A DNA stretch of 64,000 nt. Source: Paulownia fortunei (lineage: Eukaryota > Streptophyta > Magnoliopsida > Lamiales > Paulowniaceae). The notes under the pieces were generated by a model that worked only from the letters and a program-made list of their open reading frames with translations, searched no databases and was not told the origin of the DNA. Both the position numbers and the translations under genes were made by a program. The stretch is taken from NCBI GenBank assembly GCA_019321725.1, contig CM033119.1:2877865-2941864 (forward strand), given 5' to 3'. Shown one piece after another: positions 1 through 12,448 of this stretch (position 1 is its first letter; the number at the start of each line of letters is the position of its first letter).

Positions 1-3000
1 TACTAGAGGATATGGAGCCAATAATCTCGAGTATTTTTACAAGACCTTGTATCTTCTCTCGCTCTTTTTCTTGTGAGATAATGTGTCCAAGTATCCAACT
101 AAGTAATGGGGACCAATTGCCACCATAAAGATGTGAAGACAACACAAGACTTTCAGCATAAAAGTCTTGAAGATCCCAAAATCTGCTTTTTTGTGATAAA
201 AGTTGGCCTTACAGTGAGATGTGAGATCAAAGTACACCATTCCTCATCAAATGAAGCCCATTTCTTTTTTTCCCCATGCATGAACCTTCCCAAGAGACCT
301 TTGGCACTTTCTTTTAGTTTTCTATGTGTGCAATAATTGGATGGGCTCAGATTTACAAAATCTTTGCAAAAGCTTCTCTCCAAATAATTTGTGTAATAAG
401 TCTTTGTTAGTTTGTTTGGTTTCTGCTTCATGTGTGCTTAATACTATCTTATTGAGATAATCAAAATATAACCATGTGCTAATTATAGATGAAAATGGTA
501 TGATTCTTGATGTGATATTGAAATGGTAGAAGGGGTGGGGCAAAGGGATCCCTCCACCATGTGTGGTGACAGCTACACTACATATGCAATTATCTCATTT
601 GGATTTTTTCCCTGACATCAACTCTTCATTCTTTACAGCAGTTTAAAAGCGACATTGAAGGCAACATTACTCTATGTGTGTATGTGTGCATGTGTGTAGG
701 GGTAGTTGCATAATCTGATATTAACTCCTCGTTCTCTACAGCAGTAGATACTTGACTCGAGTTTTTTTATTCTTAAATGTTCTTAAAGAGCTTTTCTTCT
801 ATAATAATAAAAAATTCTTTTGATGCATGTTAATTTTTGCTCTAGCTCGTTGAGTGGGTGACCGATGCTAACATAAATAAGCTTTCTATAAATAGCTCAA
901 AAATTTGTTGTATCATATTTTACGTGTAAAATTTTCTTTTAATTTATTATAAGTAATGTTGAGGTGAATCATACTCCGTAATTTGTTTATGTTGTTGAAT
1001 TTAAAAGAGATTGGACAAAAAATTAAATGGGAATTTTACAGGGCCCACTCATGTGCATATAGGGCTATTAATATTATTTTGTTTAATTGCATTGTTTTTC
1101 TCGAGTTCGAGTGTAAAGGTTTAAAAAAACATCTTCCTTATTTTTAAGGAAATGAATATGATTGTACACATATAAGTATAAGTTTATAGAATAGTTTATA
1201 TTAATCTAGAAACTTCTAGATGGTTGTAGATATCCTAACAGTGGGATCTTGGTGAAAATTTTAGAGTATTTTTAGATGTATATGAAATAAGGTAGAGAGT
1301 CTTTTACATAAGTATACATTAAGTGGATATCTCTAAAAATATAATAGTTTTTAGAATGTACATTCAAATGTAGATTAAATAGAAGTCTCTAAATATATAA
1401 AAAAAATTAGAAAGTACAACTACGTAGAAGTAGTAAATTTTAGAAACATTTTTAAAAAAATTTAGAGAGCATCTTTTAACTGTTTGATGATTTTGATTTC
1501 TAACGCTATATTTAAATATGTGAATTGTATAAATAGGAGTAGGGCTGCATGTTTCAAAATCTAAATTAAATTTTTTATGATTAATCCCAACCCTATTCCC
1601 TATAAATCTGAATATCAACATTTCTCTCAAATCAAAATTGTCAAAATTATTCCAAATTCAAGGGTAAACTATACTCTTCTCTTGATTTATTAACCTCTTT
1701 TTTATGCATTTGAATTATTGAATTCAAATTTGAAAATTAAGTTTGAGATCAAAGGTTAAACCATTAGATTTCATTATGTGTACTGGAGTTTCTTTCTCGA
1801 TTTTTCAATAAAGAGCATCATGAATAGTTTCCCTTCAAGAGGATACCGGAGTCATCTTTTTCTTCTTGAATGACAGGACTGTTCCAAACTGCATGTTGCA
1901 TGTGATGGTCTATCAGCGCAGCATATGAGGCAGTAGTATGAGCCATGAGACTCTAGGATATCAAGAATTTTTCTTTTCAACAATTTTTCTCTTCGACTCC
2001 CTCAGAAGATCTTGAATTCTTGAATTTGAGAAAACAAATTCTAACATTTCTTGCTTTTTATGATATTAAAATATCCATTTTGAGATTTGATTATTGGTTT
2101 TCAAATATCTTATTAAAATTTCCCTTTTAAACTATTAACCGCTATTTAATGAAAGGATTATCATTTAGAGTGAAACAGTTAAATTGTATTATCTTTCCTG
2201 AGTGATACATAATTTTACTATACATAACAAATTTATAGCCTTCTTGAAAAACATTATTGAAGAACAAGTCTGAGATGCTCAACTTGACTTATACACATTT
2301 TTTATTTTTGTTCTTAAAACTTGAACTTTGTCAAAAAAAAATAAATTTAAGTTCGAGTTTTGTTCGAGAATATATATGTTTTCAATTCGAGCACTAGCAA
2401 GCCCAAGTTTATTTTTTTGTTTTTATATGAACAATGACATAAATTATTAATAAAAAAATCAAAACAAGCTTGAATTTTTAATATGAAGTTTTGGAATTCT
2501 TAGGTTTTTAATTAAATTGTTTCTGAGTTATATATAATTACTATTAATTAATTCTTACATAATTATGTAAATAATAATAAGCACATACAACGAGCCCAAG
2601 CTAATTTAAGCTAAGACTGTTTTGCTCAATTTTGGCTTGAATACAAATGTGAATTCCAACTTGACTTAGTTTGATATTAAATTCAATTTACAAATTATCA
2701 AGTTGAGTTTAGGTGCTTTCAGCCAACTTATGCTCCTTTATAGTTCTATATATAGCTTCAAAGCCAATGAATGCAAGAAGCCAAATCAAATATTCTGCTT
2801 TTAAATCTCTTAGTAAGTCCCAGTGAAGGCAAAAAGGCGAAAACCCTTAACTGAAAACTTGGTAAAGATATAGCCAAGAGTTTGGCTAGCCTGCCCAGCC
2901 AAGCGTGGACTTGGGCTGTTTTTATCTATGAGATATAAAATTGTGCTACAAAATCCACTCAAAACTATGGGCTGGGCTTGGCCATTGATCAATTTGTACC

Positions 3001-4298
3001 ATTCTATTATGTAGGAATTGGCAACACATCCAATTTGTGCCTAGTCTCGAATTCAAAAGAAATTTCACTGTTAGCTGTTAATGAATCAATTTGCCCCTTT
3101 GGGGGTTAATTTTGATTTTTCAAGCGCAGTGATGAGTAAAGTTGACCATGCTTATCCTTATTAGTACCTAAAGGATCAAGCTACCATTTACTCATTATGA
3201 CGTGATAATCATCAATTTATTATGAGTTTGGTGTCCATTTAATTACAATCTCCACTAGCTTGTTGGAACTTGCAAGGAACCAATTATTCACCCCACCCTA
3301 TAATAGTACTAAGGAAACAACAATTGTGAGTAGTGGTCCTTGATTCTTCCCATAATACTACTATTGTCAAACATTCCATCTTCTTGGCATCAACACAATC
3401 AATGTGCATACTACATATATATATTATAGTGTCTCTAGTTTCCTTATATCTATGAGGTTAGGAGTTGCAACAAGTTTATATTATTTGATGACATCTATCA
3501 TGAAAAACTTTGTAGTTTCATTTATTTGTTTTAAATCTTCGATTTCAATTGAATAGGATTAGGTGCGTGCTAACTTTTACATTTCAAAATTTCTCACCTG
3601 CATTGCATTATACATTGTACGTGTGTCCTACGTGACAAAACAATGCAAATGTTGCATCAGGCCCCTACTGCTTTACACTATCTTAAATTGTGGCAAACAC
3701 TGACTTTATCAGATTCAAGACTAAGTGGTGATCCAAGAAAATTTCAGAAAAAGTGAACACAATTTTTTTATTTTTTTTGGTTTGTTGGGGGGGGAGTTAA
3801 TATGAGTTTTAGTTTCTTTTACTTAGATCTAAGAGGGCAAGGAAGTAGGGAACTAAACATTGCTAATGTCATATTGATTGTTTTGCCTAACATATATGTT
3901 GTCCTTTTCCCCACCTAAAACCCCAATGCATTAATAAGCATTTGCACCTTAAATCTCATCCCTTGATTAGCCTAAACGCTAAGAAAACTAAAAAACGAGC
4001 TTGAAATAAATTGCAATTAGTAGCCCCATGTGCCATAATTATTTCACATGTTACAAAGAGTGGCACCAAGTTACCCCCACACCATCCATCACTAGTAATC
4101 TACATGCAAAAATTGAATAAATAGGACAAAATTTCATTATTTTCTCATATAGTTATATATAGACATCATTATATTTTGCCACAAGTCCCTTTCAGAGAAT
4201 TGTGACAGTTAACTTCCAAGAATCACACCCCCACCCCCCACCAAAAAAAAAAAAAAATGTTTGAAAGAAAAAAGAAGGAACTTCCAGCTAATAAAATA
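1..4298. other. Intergenic, no gene recognised
   Basis: AT-rich sequence with stops in all frames and no exon series that resembles a known protein. The short open frames at the left edge (about 37-540) overlap one another on both strands and show no domain. A C-rich run (4225-4242) followed by an A-run lies just past the 3' end of the Dof gene. Regulatory sequence for a gene left of the window could lie here, but nothing identifies it. Confidence 0.6.
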
Positions 4299-5162
4299 TC
4301 AAGGTGTCGAAAAAAGTTCATAGGCAGACAGTTCAAATGAGCCCCAATTATCAGTTACTAGATTTGCAGAGATTCTGAACTGATCATCAGGTGAAAATAA
4401 TCCAAAATCTTGCACCTGCACCATTGGCTGTGATTGGGATCCAAAATTTGGCAAATCTGTACCCTCTGACCATATTATATCTGCTGCTAGTTCATCACCT
4501 AGTATACCCTGCTGCAGCTCAAACGCATTAGAATCCTGGTACACAAAATCTTGACCATCAATATCTTGATGCATGGAGAATTGAGGAAGCACTTGTTGTA
4601 TCTGATCATCTGCCCCACTGATCAAATCCATCGGTTTTTGATACTCAAACATTGTAATATCTTCCATTTGGCTATCCATGTCCAAAGAACTCGCCTGGAC
4701 ATTATCTGATGACCCACTGCTAGCTCCAGGGCTGAGAGACTCCTCATTTTCCACATTTTGGTTCACATACTTTGCAAACACGGCGGCCATATCGATACAC
4801 GCGCCGCTTTCAGATTCATTAGTGGACCCCACGCACACCGGGCTAAGGGTGGGGGCCGCGTAGTCGGCGCCTCCACCTTGCCTGGTGGCCCTGGCACGAC
4901 GGCTCTTTCGGCAGCCGCCACCGACGGGCACGTTCCTCAAGGAGCCGCCCTTGGTCCAATACCTCCGGCAGCCCTTGCAGAAGTACCGGGGCTGGGACAA
5001 GCTATAGTTGTTGTAGTAGCAAAATTTGGTGTTGGAGGAAGCACATCTTGGGCAATTTGGTGCTAACTCAATGTTGCTACACTTCCATTTTGTTGTAGTC
5101 CTGTCCATGACCAATGGCCTAATTGGTGGGCACTCCAAAATTGAGTACTCACTAGTGAACAT
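4299..5162 (-). CDS. Dof zinc-finger transcription factor
   Basis: Intronless frame of 287 residues. Residues 37-65 carry the Dof C-x2-C-x21-C-x2-C finger (C37, C40, C62, C65) with the family hallmarks YYNNY, QPRYFCK, CRRYWT, GGSLRN and PVGGG, followed by a basic stretch (RKSRRARA). Dof proteins are plant nuclear factors that bind AAAG cores. After the finger come a Ser/Asn-rich linker and an acidic, Gln-rich C-terminal half, typical of an activation region, with no second domain. The N-terminus is short (36 residues before the first Cys). By eye the finger most resembles the Arabidopsis DOF1.2/DOF3.5 type, which is recollection and not an alignment. The start is the first ATG of the frame, and a TATA-like box lies 64-72 bases upstream. 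The single-exon structure is common in this family. Confidence 0.97.
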   Translation of the reverse strand: MFTSEYSILECPPIRPLVMDRTTTKWKCSNIELAPNCPRCASSNTKFCYYNNYSLSQPRYFCKGCRRYWTKGGSLRNVPVGGGCRKSRRARATRQGGGADYAAPTLSPVCVGSTNESESGACIDMAAVFAKYVNQNVENEESLSPGASSGSSDNVQASSLDMDSQMEDITMFEYQKPMDLISGADDQIQQVLPQFSMHQDIDGQDFVYQDSNAFELQQGILGDELAADIIWSEGTDLPNFGSQSQPMVQVQDFGLFSPDDQFRISANLVTDNWGSFELSAYELFSTP

Positions 5163-5225
5163 GTTAGAAGATAGAATTTTTTCAAGAAAGAATTAGATAG
5201 TGTGGTATGGTGGATATATTGAAAT

Positions 5226-5234
5226 TTATATATA
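5226..5234 (-). promoter_or_regulatory. TATA-like box of the Dof gene
   Basis: On the minus strand TATATATAA lies 64-72 bases upstream of the Dof ATG, leaving room for a 5' UTR of about 30-40 bases. Position and sequence fit a plant TATA box. No transcript evidence is available. Confidence 0.5.
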
Positions 5235-5310
5235 GATATTGTACATACATGTGGAGTCATATATAGGGGGTTGGTAGTGGCTAGTGTGTGTGAGTGTAAA
5301 TGTTTTTGAT

Positions 5311-5334
5311 GGGTGGGGGTGGGGGTGGGGGTGG
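5311..5334 (+). promoter_or_regulatory. G-quadruplex-type G tract upstream of the Dof gene
   Basis: A run of four blocks of 3-5 G separated by single T bases, the classic short-loop G4 pattern. It sits about 150 bases upstream of the Dof start and about 80 upstream of its TATA box. The G-rich strand is the template strand for the gene. Folding is inferred from pattern only. Confidence 0.5.
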
Positions 5335-7179
5335 AAGTGGAAGGTGGAGTGAAATGGGTAGATTACACAGAGCGTGGGCGGTTAGCGAGCCGTTAGGACC
5401 AAGGAAGAGTTCACATGTGATGCAAAATCGCATGTTAAGACATATCATAATTTCATGATGGGGAATGGGGGATTATAGCAAAGACTTTACGTTTGGCTAA
5501 TGTGGCGTTTCTTGAATGGGTGTGTATGAGCGTGATTGATGGTCATTAGTCAATGCTCTCCTTCTTGTGATTCCCATTTTTTGCACCTTGGCACTCGTGA
5601 AAATTACCAATTTTGTTTTTTTATTGAAATTATGAATGTTGGGTGCTTCATTAATAGTTGTTTGAATAGACCAAAAAAAAAATTTTGATGTGTTTTTTTA
5701 AAAAAAATAGAATATTCAGTGGTTCCTAATTCTCGTTCAAATGATTCAAATTCATAATTAATTAGATTGTGGTACAAAATACTTATCAATAAACTACATT
5801 GTTTTACTTTGTTTCATTGAGTTTTTAACAATTAGTAAATAAGAGATATTTAAATATGTTTGCACCAATTAATTTTAGTTAAAACCCTTGGATGGTGTAT
5901 AAGAAGTATCATTAAAGAAAACACGTTTCTATCATATATAAATTATTTTATTTGTTTATTTCATTTGCTAAATAGTTAATTACATTTTATAATACTTTAA
6001 AATTAGTGCATATTTTTATTCAAAAGAAACATACAAGAAGTTTTATTATGCACTGTTTGTTTTCCACTTTCTTTCATGAAATCTCTAATTCAAACAAAAT
6101 GTGTATATATTCGTTATACTTAGGGTAAATTCCATTATATTGATGAAGTTACATTCTTTTTTTTTTTTTCAGAAGAATAATTTTACCATATGTTGTCGGC
6201 AAGCGTGGACCGAATACAGCGAATTTCACTCGTCTAGGGATCAACAAAGAATTAGTGTAATAAACAGTTCATAAATTATTGTGTTAACTTCACAAGAAAT
6301 GGTGCATTCCACGTGCCCATGTGCCTACGTGGCATGATTTCCTTAATTTAGATTTCTTAAACTTGAGTAAAATTATTTTTTAATCATTTTTAATTAAATT
6401 TTGAAATTAAATGAAGGCTCAAAATATCTGTCTCTTCTTTGATTTCAGTACTTCCTTTGATTTCCGTGTATGGTTAATCGCACTGCACGTCATTCCCCTA
6501 ATTAAATTGCTTAATCAATTGCTCGTTCATTTCAAAGTCAACCTATTCATCCGAAAATACAACATTCAAAAAGTCAAACTTTGTGTTGCTCAAATTTCCT
6601 TTGCTAATTGGCCTCCCTTCTTCTGGGTCAAATGATCGACCCATATTCAGTCGGCTCGAACTCCAACTCGTGTATCTTAACTAGGGTTGAGCTCGTTCAA
6701 ATTTCATTAGGCATAATATTTTTTAATTTTAATTTAAATTTAAAATAATTAATTTAAAAATTAAAACTTAAGATCGAGTCTGAATTTATAAAATTTTGAT
6801 TTTATGTGTTCATTTTTGCTTTCTTAATTTGAAAAGATTAGTACATGTGTAATGCCCACAGCACTAAAATCCAAATTTTAGATATCTGAATTTTGAAATA
6901 TGCAAATTATTAGAAATAAAATGTATGCTCGCTGAAAAGTTAGTAGTAATTCACAGAAGAATACAAAACCAAAGTGATTAAATCTCAAATAAGGATCCTT
7001 CAGGTAAGAAAACACTGCAAAATTTATTCATCCTGCTAGTTAAACCAAGAACTGGTAACTTGGGCATCATACATGCCAAGTATTACTATTTTTCTTCAGA
7101 ATTGATTAACATTATTAAAATTTGAAAAAGAAAAGAAGAAAAAAACTGTCCTATATATTATATTTTATCCACATACATG

Positions 7180-7183
<4 letters not shown>

Positions 7184-7214
<31 letters not shown>

Positions 7215-7232
7215 AATATATATATATATATT
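7184..7232 (+). repeat. (CT)n microsatellite followed by (AT)n
   Basis: Thirty bases of CT dinucleotide repeat (7184-7213) followed directly by an AT-dinucleotide run to about 7232. Confidence 0.95.
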
Positions 7233-9746
7233 TAAAAATAATATTGACTGATTAGATATTGATTGATTATCCAATTTTTTTTTTAGGAGACCTGAATCCA
7301 TCATTAATAAAATTATAGGTATAAAATATTTATCAATAAATTATCTTAACTCGTTTGTGTATAGATATACAAAATAGATATAGGTTATCAGGTAATTATA
7401 TGTCAAATCTAGTTAAAAGAGATTGAAAGTCAAAAATTAAAAACACAAATGTGATTAATGTGTTGTAGAATAGAGGCCTATGAGTTTACGGGATTTGAGA
7501 TGACTTCCAAGATATGTAGTATAGCCCACACCTTGGCAATTAAATTTTGGGTACCATTTCTTGCACGGAACTTGATAGTACTATCTAGCACAATTTTTTA
7601 TTTTTATTTTTCATCCTCTTTCATTTTCGATTTATTACCACTTGAAATAAGCATAGATTATCAACAAGGTAAGTTAGATAGTCTCTATTGATTTGAGAGA
7701 GGATTTTCGTAAACTTTTTTGTTCTTTTTTCTTTTTTTTTGTCAAATGTATTCTCCGTGTCATGAAAAACATTGAGTCATTGGTTTGTTTGGTGTTTTGA
7801 TAGATGCCCTTCCACATCTTCTTAACTCCGACGACTAAGGAAGAAATGGTTTCACTTCGGATTGTAAGATGCCCTAGCTAAGCTCACTTGTCGAGCTTCA
7901 ATTTGAAATTAAGATCGAGTAAATTAAGTTATATGTAGGTATAATATATATATATATATTCCTAAATGAATTATAATAAAGTATTTAGATTAACTTATAA
8001 GCTCTTTACAATAATTTAGAAAAATATTTCCCAATAGTTTAAAGATATTTAGAGTTCTAGGCAAATTTCTATGATAAGTTAGAAATACTGAAAATGAAAA
8101 TAAAATGTAAACACGTTTCTCAAAAAATAATAAGAAGATCTTAAATGTTTGAAAAATTCAATTTTTTTATACAAGTTAAAAGACATTACAGCCATAAATT
8201 GTATATAATATTAGTAGATATTTCTAATCAAAAACAAAATTTTGATAAGTTCTAATTAAATGAAGTCGTGATAGTTATGAAAGCGATCTCTATCCATTCT
8301 TAACACTATATTAAAATTAATCAGTACATCTCGTGATATAGGTTTTTGAGTTCGTTTGATAGCCATTCCTTGTTGCCATCCCTTCTACTCTCAACCAGGC
8401 AAATCATAAATGTCATTGTGTCGTATCCTTCACTCCCATTTATCCAATTGTACACATGAGTTAAATTCTTGCAAAGAAGCCACAAAAACATCAAGGTATG
8501 GTCAATTATTAGTTGTAGTAGTCTTTTGTAGGCATTGGAAACTCATGAGGACAACACAATTCATGTGGGTGTTTTGGGTCATTTTCAAGCATGATGTTAT
8601 GCAAGAAAGAAGGGAGAGGAGAGGTGGATCAATAATACCCAATACCCTTCCACGGCTCAAGTAGTTACTATTTTTTCCTACATTATGTGATAGCAAAATA
8701 CCCATTCATGATTCCTCATTTTTCTAATTCTAGAAGGTGAATGTACAAATCATAGCTGTGGTGTGCAATAGAACCCATGTTCAATGTGTTGAAATTCACT
8801 TTGCTACAATAAAGCTTAAGAAGTTTTTGCATGTGGGTGATGCTGGTCTAGATGGGGCTGTGTAAGGAGGCCCCTAACTCATGAGATGCCATGTGTAATG
8901 ATTTGGGCTAATATTGTACTTGGGCAAAGGCATCGAATAGACCAAATTCCAAACTCTCTTTTGTGACTCGATTTATAATCAAAGAACACGTTAGATTTAC
9001 TACACTTCAAAATTCCCCCAGATATTTAAATTAGATAAATGCTGAAAAGATTCACATAAATTACATTTGCCCGTGACAAGTGTTAATAAAAACACGTGTC
9101 AGATATTAATTTAAATTCAGGAGCCAAATTGAAACATAGGGATAAATCCCCATCAAGTACCGTCTTGGTGCTATATGTTTGCACTTTGGTCATGTGCTAA
9201 ATTCTTGATATTGCTGGATGATTAAATCCATCCTTGTAGCATTACTTTACAAGTTGGGTTCCTTCCAGAGTTCTCCAAGCTATCATACCATGATTTGATC
9301 TTTAACATGGATGGTGCAAGCTCAAGATTATGGTAAGTGGGTGAGTTTGGATATTTTGGCTAAATTTGAGATCAATTTAATTAAGAAAAAAATTAAAATC
9401 GAGATCCACTTCATCCTGTGTTGATTGGGAAACCACTCCGGATCCAAACTTGACAGGTCCAACTCACACGGACCCCCGACCCATTTAGAAAATTTAGATT
9501 ATCTTTTTTGGATTTGAATAGTTACTTTTTGTTCACATGGCTAATGAATTTTGATATTTTTCACTTGGTACAAATGATAAAATGTTAAATGATTTTGGTT
9601 ATATATATATTTTTTCTAATTATTAAAGGTGATAATAACATTGATTTATAAGAGATGAATATAATTAAATTATGTATACCACTATTTTGTAATATTTTAT
9701 ATAGTCTGTTTGCATATGATTGCTTCAATCTTATTCATAATACATG

Positions 9747-10054
9747 TTTGTATTGGGTCGTATATAAATCAATTATAATATTTTCGAATTGAAATTGAAG
9801 TTTGAAAATAATTTTGAAATAATTTTTAAGTTGATCCAATAATGTTACATTGCACAGTTAGTCAATTTAGAAATTAATAAAATTAAACTAACTAGTAATA
9901 TTTGTATTAGATCGTATATAAATCAATTATAATATTTTCGAATTGAAACTGAAGTTTGAAAATAATTTTGAAATAATTTTTAAGTTGATATAATAATGTT
10001 ATACTGCGCAGTCAATCAATTTAGAAATCAATAAGGTTAAACTAATTAGTAATT
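9747..10054 (+). repeat. 154-bp tandem duplication
   Basis: Two head-to-tail units of 154 bases, 9747-9900 and 9901-10054. Both hold the same long string beginning near TCGTATATAAATC and running through GAAGTTTGAAAATAA to AGTAAT, differing at scattered positions. The differences show the duplication is not brand new. No gene lies in it. Confidence 0.85.
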
Positions 10055-10770
10055 ATAAGATATATTTTATATTAAAAATAATAATAATATGAGATGAATT
10101 CGGGGTAAATCCGTTAAAATCCGTTACTTACCTCAAAAATACGTACCCACCCAAAACCTATTTAGTCGAATTTGGATTCGTCTCGAATGAGGCAGATTCA
10201 TTACGAATTCAAATTTAAATCCATCCTATTATCATCCAAAACTCGAGCTTTTTTTTTTCCTCAAAGAAAGTTCAAAAATTAGAATTAAAGATAGTCACAT
10301 CAAACTAAAATATGAATTTAGGTTAGACTAGAATGAGAGGCTTATATTAAAAATTAAAAAGAAAATCTTACGACACTGAAAATCTTGATGGTATCCGGGT
10401 TGGCCCATTTAAAAACTACAAGCCTACAACATTCTAAAATGAATATCTTGAATTATTGATGGTCTTCTGGTTTATAAAATGAATATGGGCTTCACGAATA
10501 CATTGGACTTTTCAAAAAGGTCTTGACCAATTCTGGTTTGCAAATTGGGTTCAATTAAATACACATGGTTAATTACCTCAGAGCAGATACTGATTTGGGG
10601 CTCTTGCTCAGTGACACCTAGCCCAACCCAATAGGCATTTACCTTCCTGTTCGGATTAATTTTGAAAACTATGGCCTAATCATCATAAAGGCCAAAAATT
10701 CACATTTCTCCAATTTTGCTTCTTTAATTAGTCCAAGATGAAGCTGTCATTCTCACTAAGTTAAGTTGAT

Positions 10771-10885
10771 TTTGTCATCCCCATATTTATTATGAAGTTA
10801 TAAAATTATTGATTATCACCATATTTCTTACGAAATTATAAAACTTTTGGTAATCCCCATATTTACTACGAAGTTATAAATTTTT
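10771..10885 (+). repeat. Short imperfect tandem repeat, three units
   Basis: Three imperfect units of about 40-45 bases sharing CCATATTT, followed by ACGAA or TGAAG and TTATAAA. Function unknown; probably local replication slippage. Confidence 0.55.
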
Positions 10886-11613
10886 TTGGAAGATTTCAAG
10901 ACATGATATAGATCTTTTATTTCAATTTAGTAATTCATTTTGTATTTTATATAGTAAATGCATGCTAAGTATATAAAATAATTTTTTAAATATATATTTG
11001 GCATCAATTATTATAAAATGAAATATGAGAATAAAACACCAAATTAAAATAAAAAATTTGAAGTGAGAAAATAAAAAAATAACTCCAAGCAATCTCAGGC
11101 AACACTTGAAATAAAATTAATTAATTTACCTGTCAAAAATGGCAACACAAACTGTGAAATTGTCTTTGAGAAGATTTTCTGAGGACAAATAAAAGTAAGA
11201 ATGATATAGTTATGGTGGTAGAGTTAAGTTATCAAAATATAGAATAGTCAGAAGGTTGTAGGACTAAATTAATAGGTTGCCTAATTTAATCAATTTGGAT
11301 TTTCAGTCTAAAATGTGGAAAACTGACAGATAAATAAGAGTAGTTCTACAGTGATTGTTGCCCAAATTACTGAATTTTCTTACATTTACCGAGCCATCCA
11401 GTCTTGTCTGAACAGAAAAATTTTATTTAAAAAGATTGTGCTGATTTTTTGATTTTTCAATAGAAGTTGGTTAAATGAGTTCTGCTGATATCAGATTCTA
11501 TGAAAGATTTGTTCAACATTTTCTTTTACTTCCAATTAGATGTTTGGATCATCTATTTCAGTTTTGTACTGCACAACTATAATCAGTGTGCATTATAGCT
11601 ATAGCAGTTCAGC

Positions 11614-11622
11614 TATAAAATA
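11614..11622 (+). promoter_or_regulatory. TATA box of the small peptide gene
   Basis: TATAAAATA lies 75-83 bases upstream of the ATG at 11697. This is the spacing expected for a short 5' UTR of about 50 bases, and it supports the small gene being transcribed. Confidence 0.5.
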
Positions 11623-11696
11623 AGGGATATGAATGCTAGTTCTTCATCCTTAAATCCCTTGTCAGCAGGAAGGTGATATTGTCTGATATATCAACA

Positions 11697-11956
11697 ATGG
11701 CATTTACAAGTGTGAGCAAGGTCTTTCTTGTGGCCATTTTCATGGCAATCTTGCTGATCATATCATCTGAGATCACTACTGCTGAACTTCATGTAGCAAT
11801 GACTGAGCTTCTACTTGGTTAGTAATCATGACAGTAGAGTTAACGTCTCAAGTTATTTTGAAATGAATATTTGCCTGAGAACTCATCTCTGTGATCATTG
11901 CAGGCAGAAGACTTCTCGGGGGAGTCAATACAACTGGACATGGAGCATACAATTAA
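11697..11956 (+). CDS. Putative small secreted peptide, two exons
   Basis: Proposed exons 11697-11817 and 11904-11956, joined through an 86-base intron (donor TTG|GTTAGT, acceptor TTGCAG|GC). They encode 57 residues. Residues about 8-23 are strongly hydrophobic (VFLVAIFMAILLI), and a small-residue site TTA at 27-29 could end a signal peptide. The remaining 28 residues hold a dibasic GRR (41-43) and a Gly/Asn-rich tail ending GGVNTTGHGAYN. This is the layout of a plant peptide-hormone precursor, but I do not recognise the family: no CLE, CEP, PSY, RALF or IDA motif is visible. A TATA box lies at a sensible distance. The gene is convergent with the ABCG gene, with about 490 bases between stop codons. 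Without splicing the frame stops after residue 41. It could instead be a short membrane protein or a non-coding transcript. Confidence 0.6.
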
Positions 11957-12448
11957 TTCAAACATCGGTTGTGATGACTAATTAAGTTTTAATATGCATG
12001 TTATGTGTGATGCTTGAATAATTTATGAAGTCTATCTGATTGTGTGTTTAAGGTTGATTGTTGCATTTAAAGTTGTTAACTGCTAAAAAGAACATCAGAT
12101 GTGTAGTTCTTTGAAGTACAATGTGAACGACAAGTACTCTGTTAGCTTCGATGAAAAGATATCAGTGATTTTGTGGGCAGCTCTGGTTCATTTAGCTGCT
12201 TCTCTGGCTGTATTTCATGAATGTTGTATCCAAGTGTTGTTAGATTATGTTAAATATTGTGCTTGAGTTATAAAAGTGACGTTTGATAGGCAGCTAGTAC
12301 TTCCACAGACATGCATACACAGATTAAGTTTAAAGAAAAAATGAGGAAGAAATAGAAAAAGTTCACAGCATTAATGATTATTGAGGAAGCATGGGGTGAA
12401 GACAAGAACATCACTCCAGCTGACAATTTGTATCTGTCTGAAAGATTA

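Larger units (their letters stand above)
5335..11600. other. Intergenic, AT-rich, with simple and tandem repeats
   Basis: No gene found. The stretch contains a CT microsatellite, a 154-bp tandem duplication and a three-fold short repeat, listed separately. Open frames near 6.4, 7.5 and 8.4 kb are short, have no recognisable domain and no plausible splice partners. Confidence 0.6.

Noticed and set aside
4678..5066. Overlapping plus-strand open frames opposite the Dof gene.
   Set aside because: They are shadows of the GC-richer Dof coding strand with no domain of their own.
7458..8664. Open frames of 77 and 84 codons at 7.5 and 8.4 kb.
   Set aside because: Low-complexity translations without signal, domain or promoter; expected by chance in this length of DNA.
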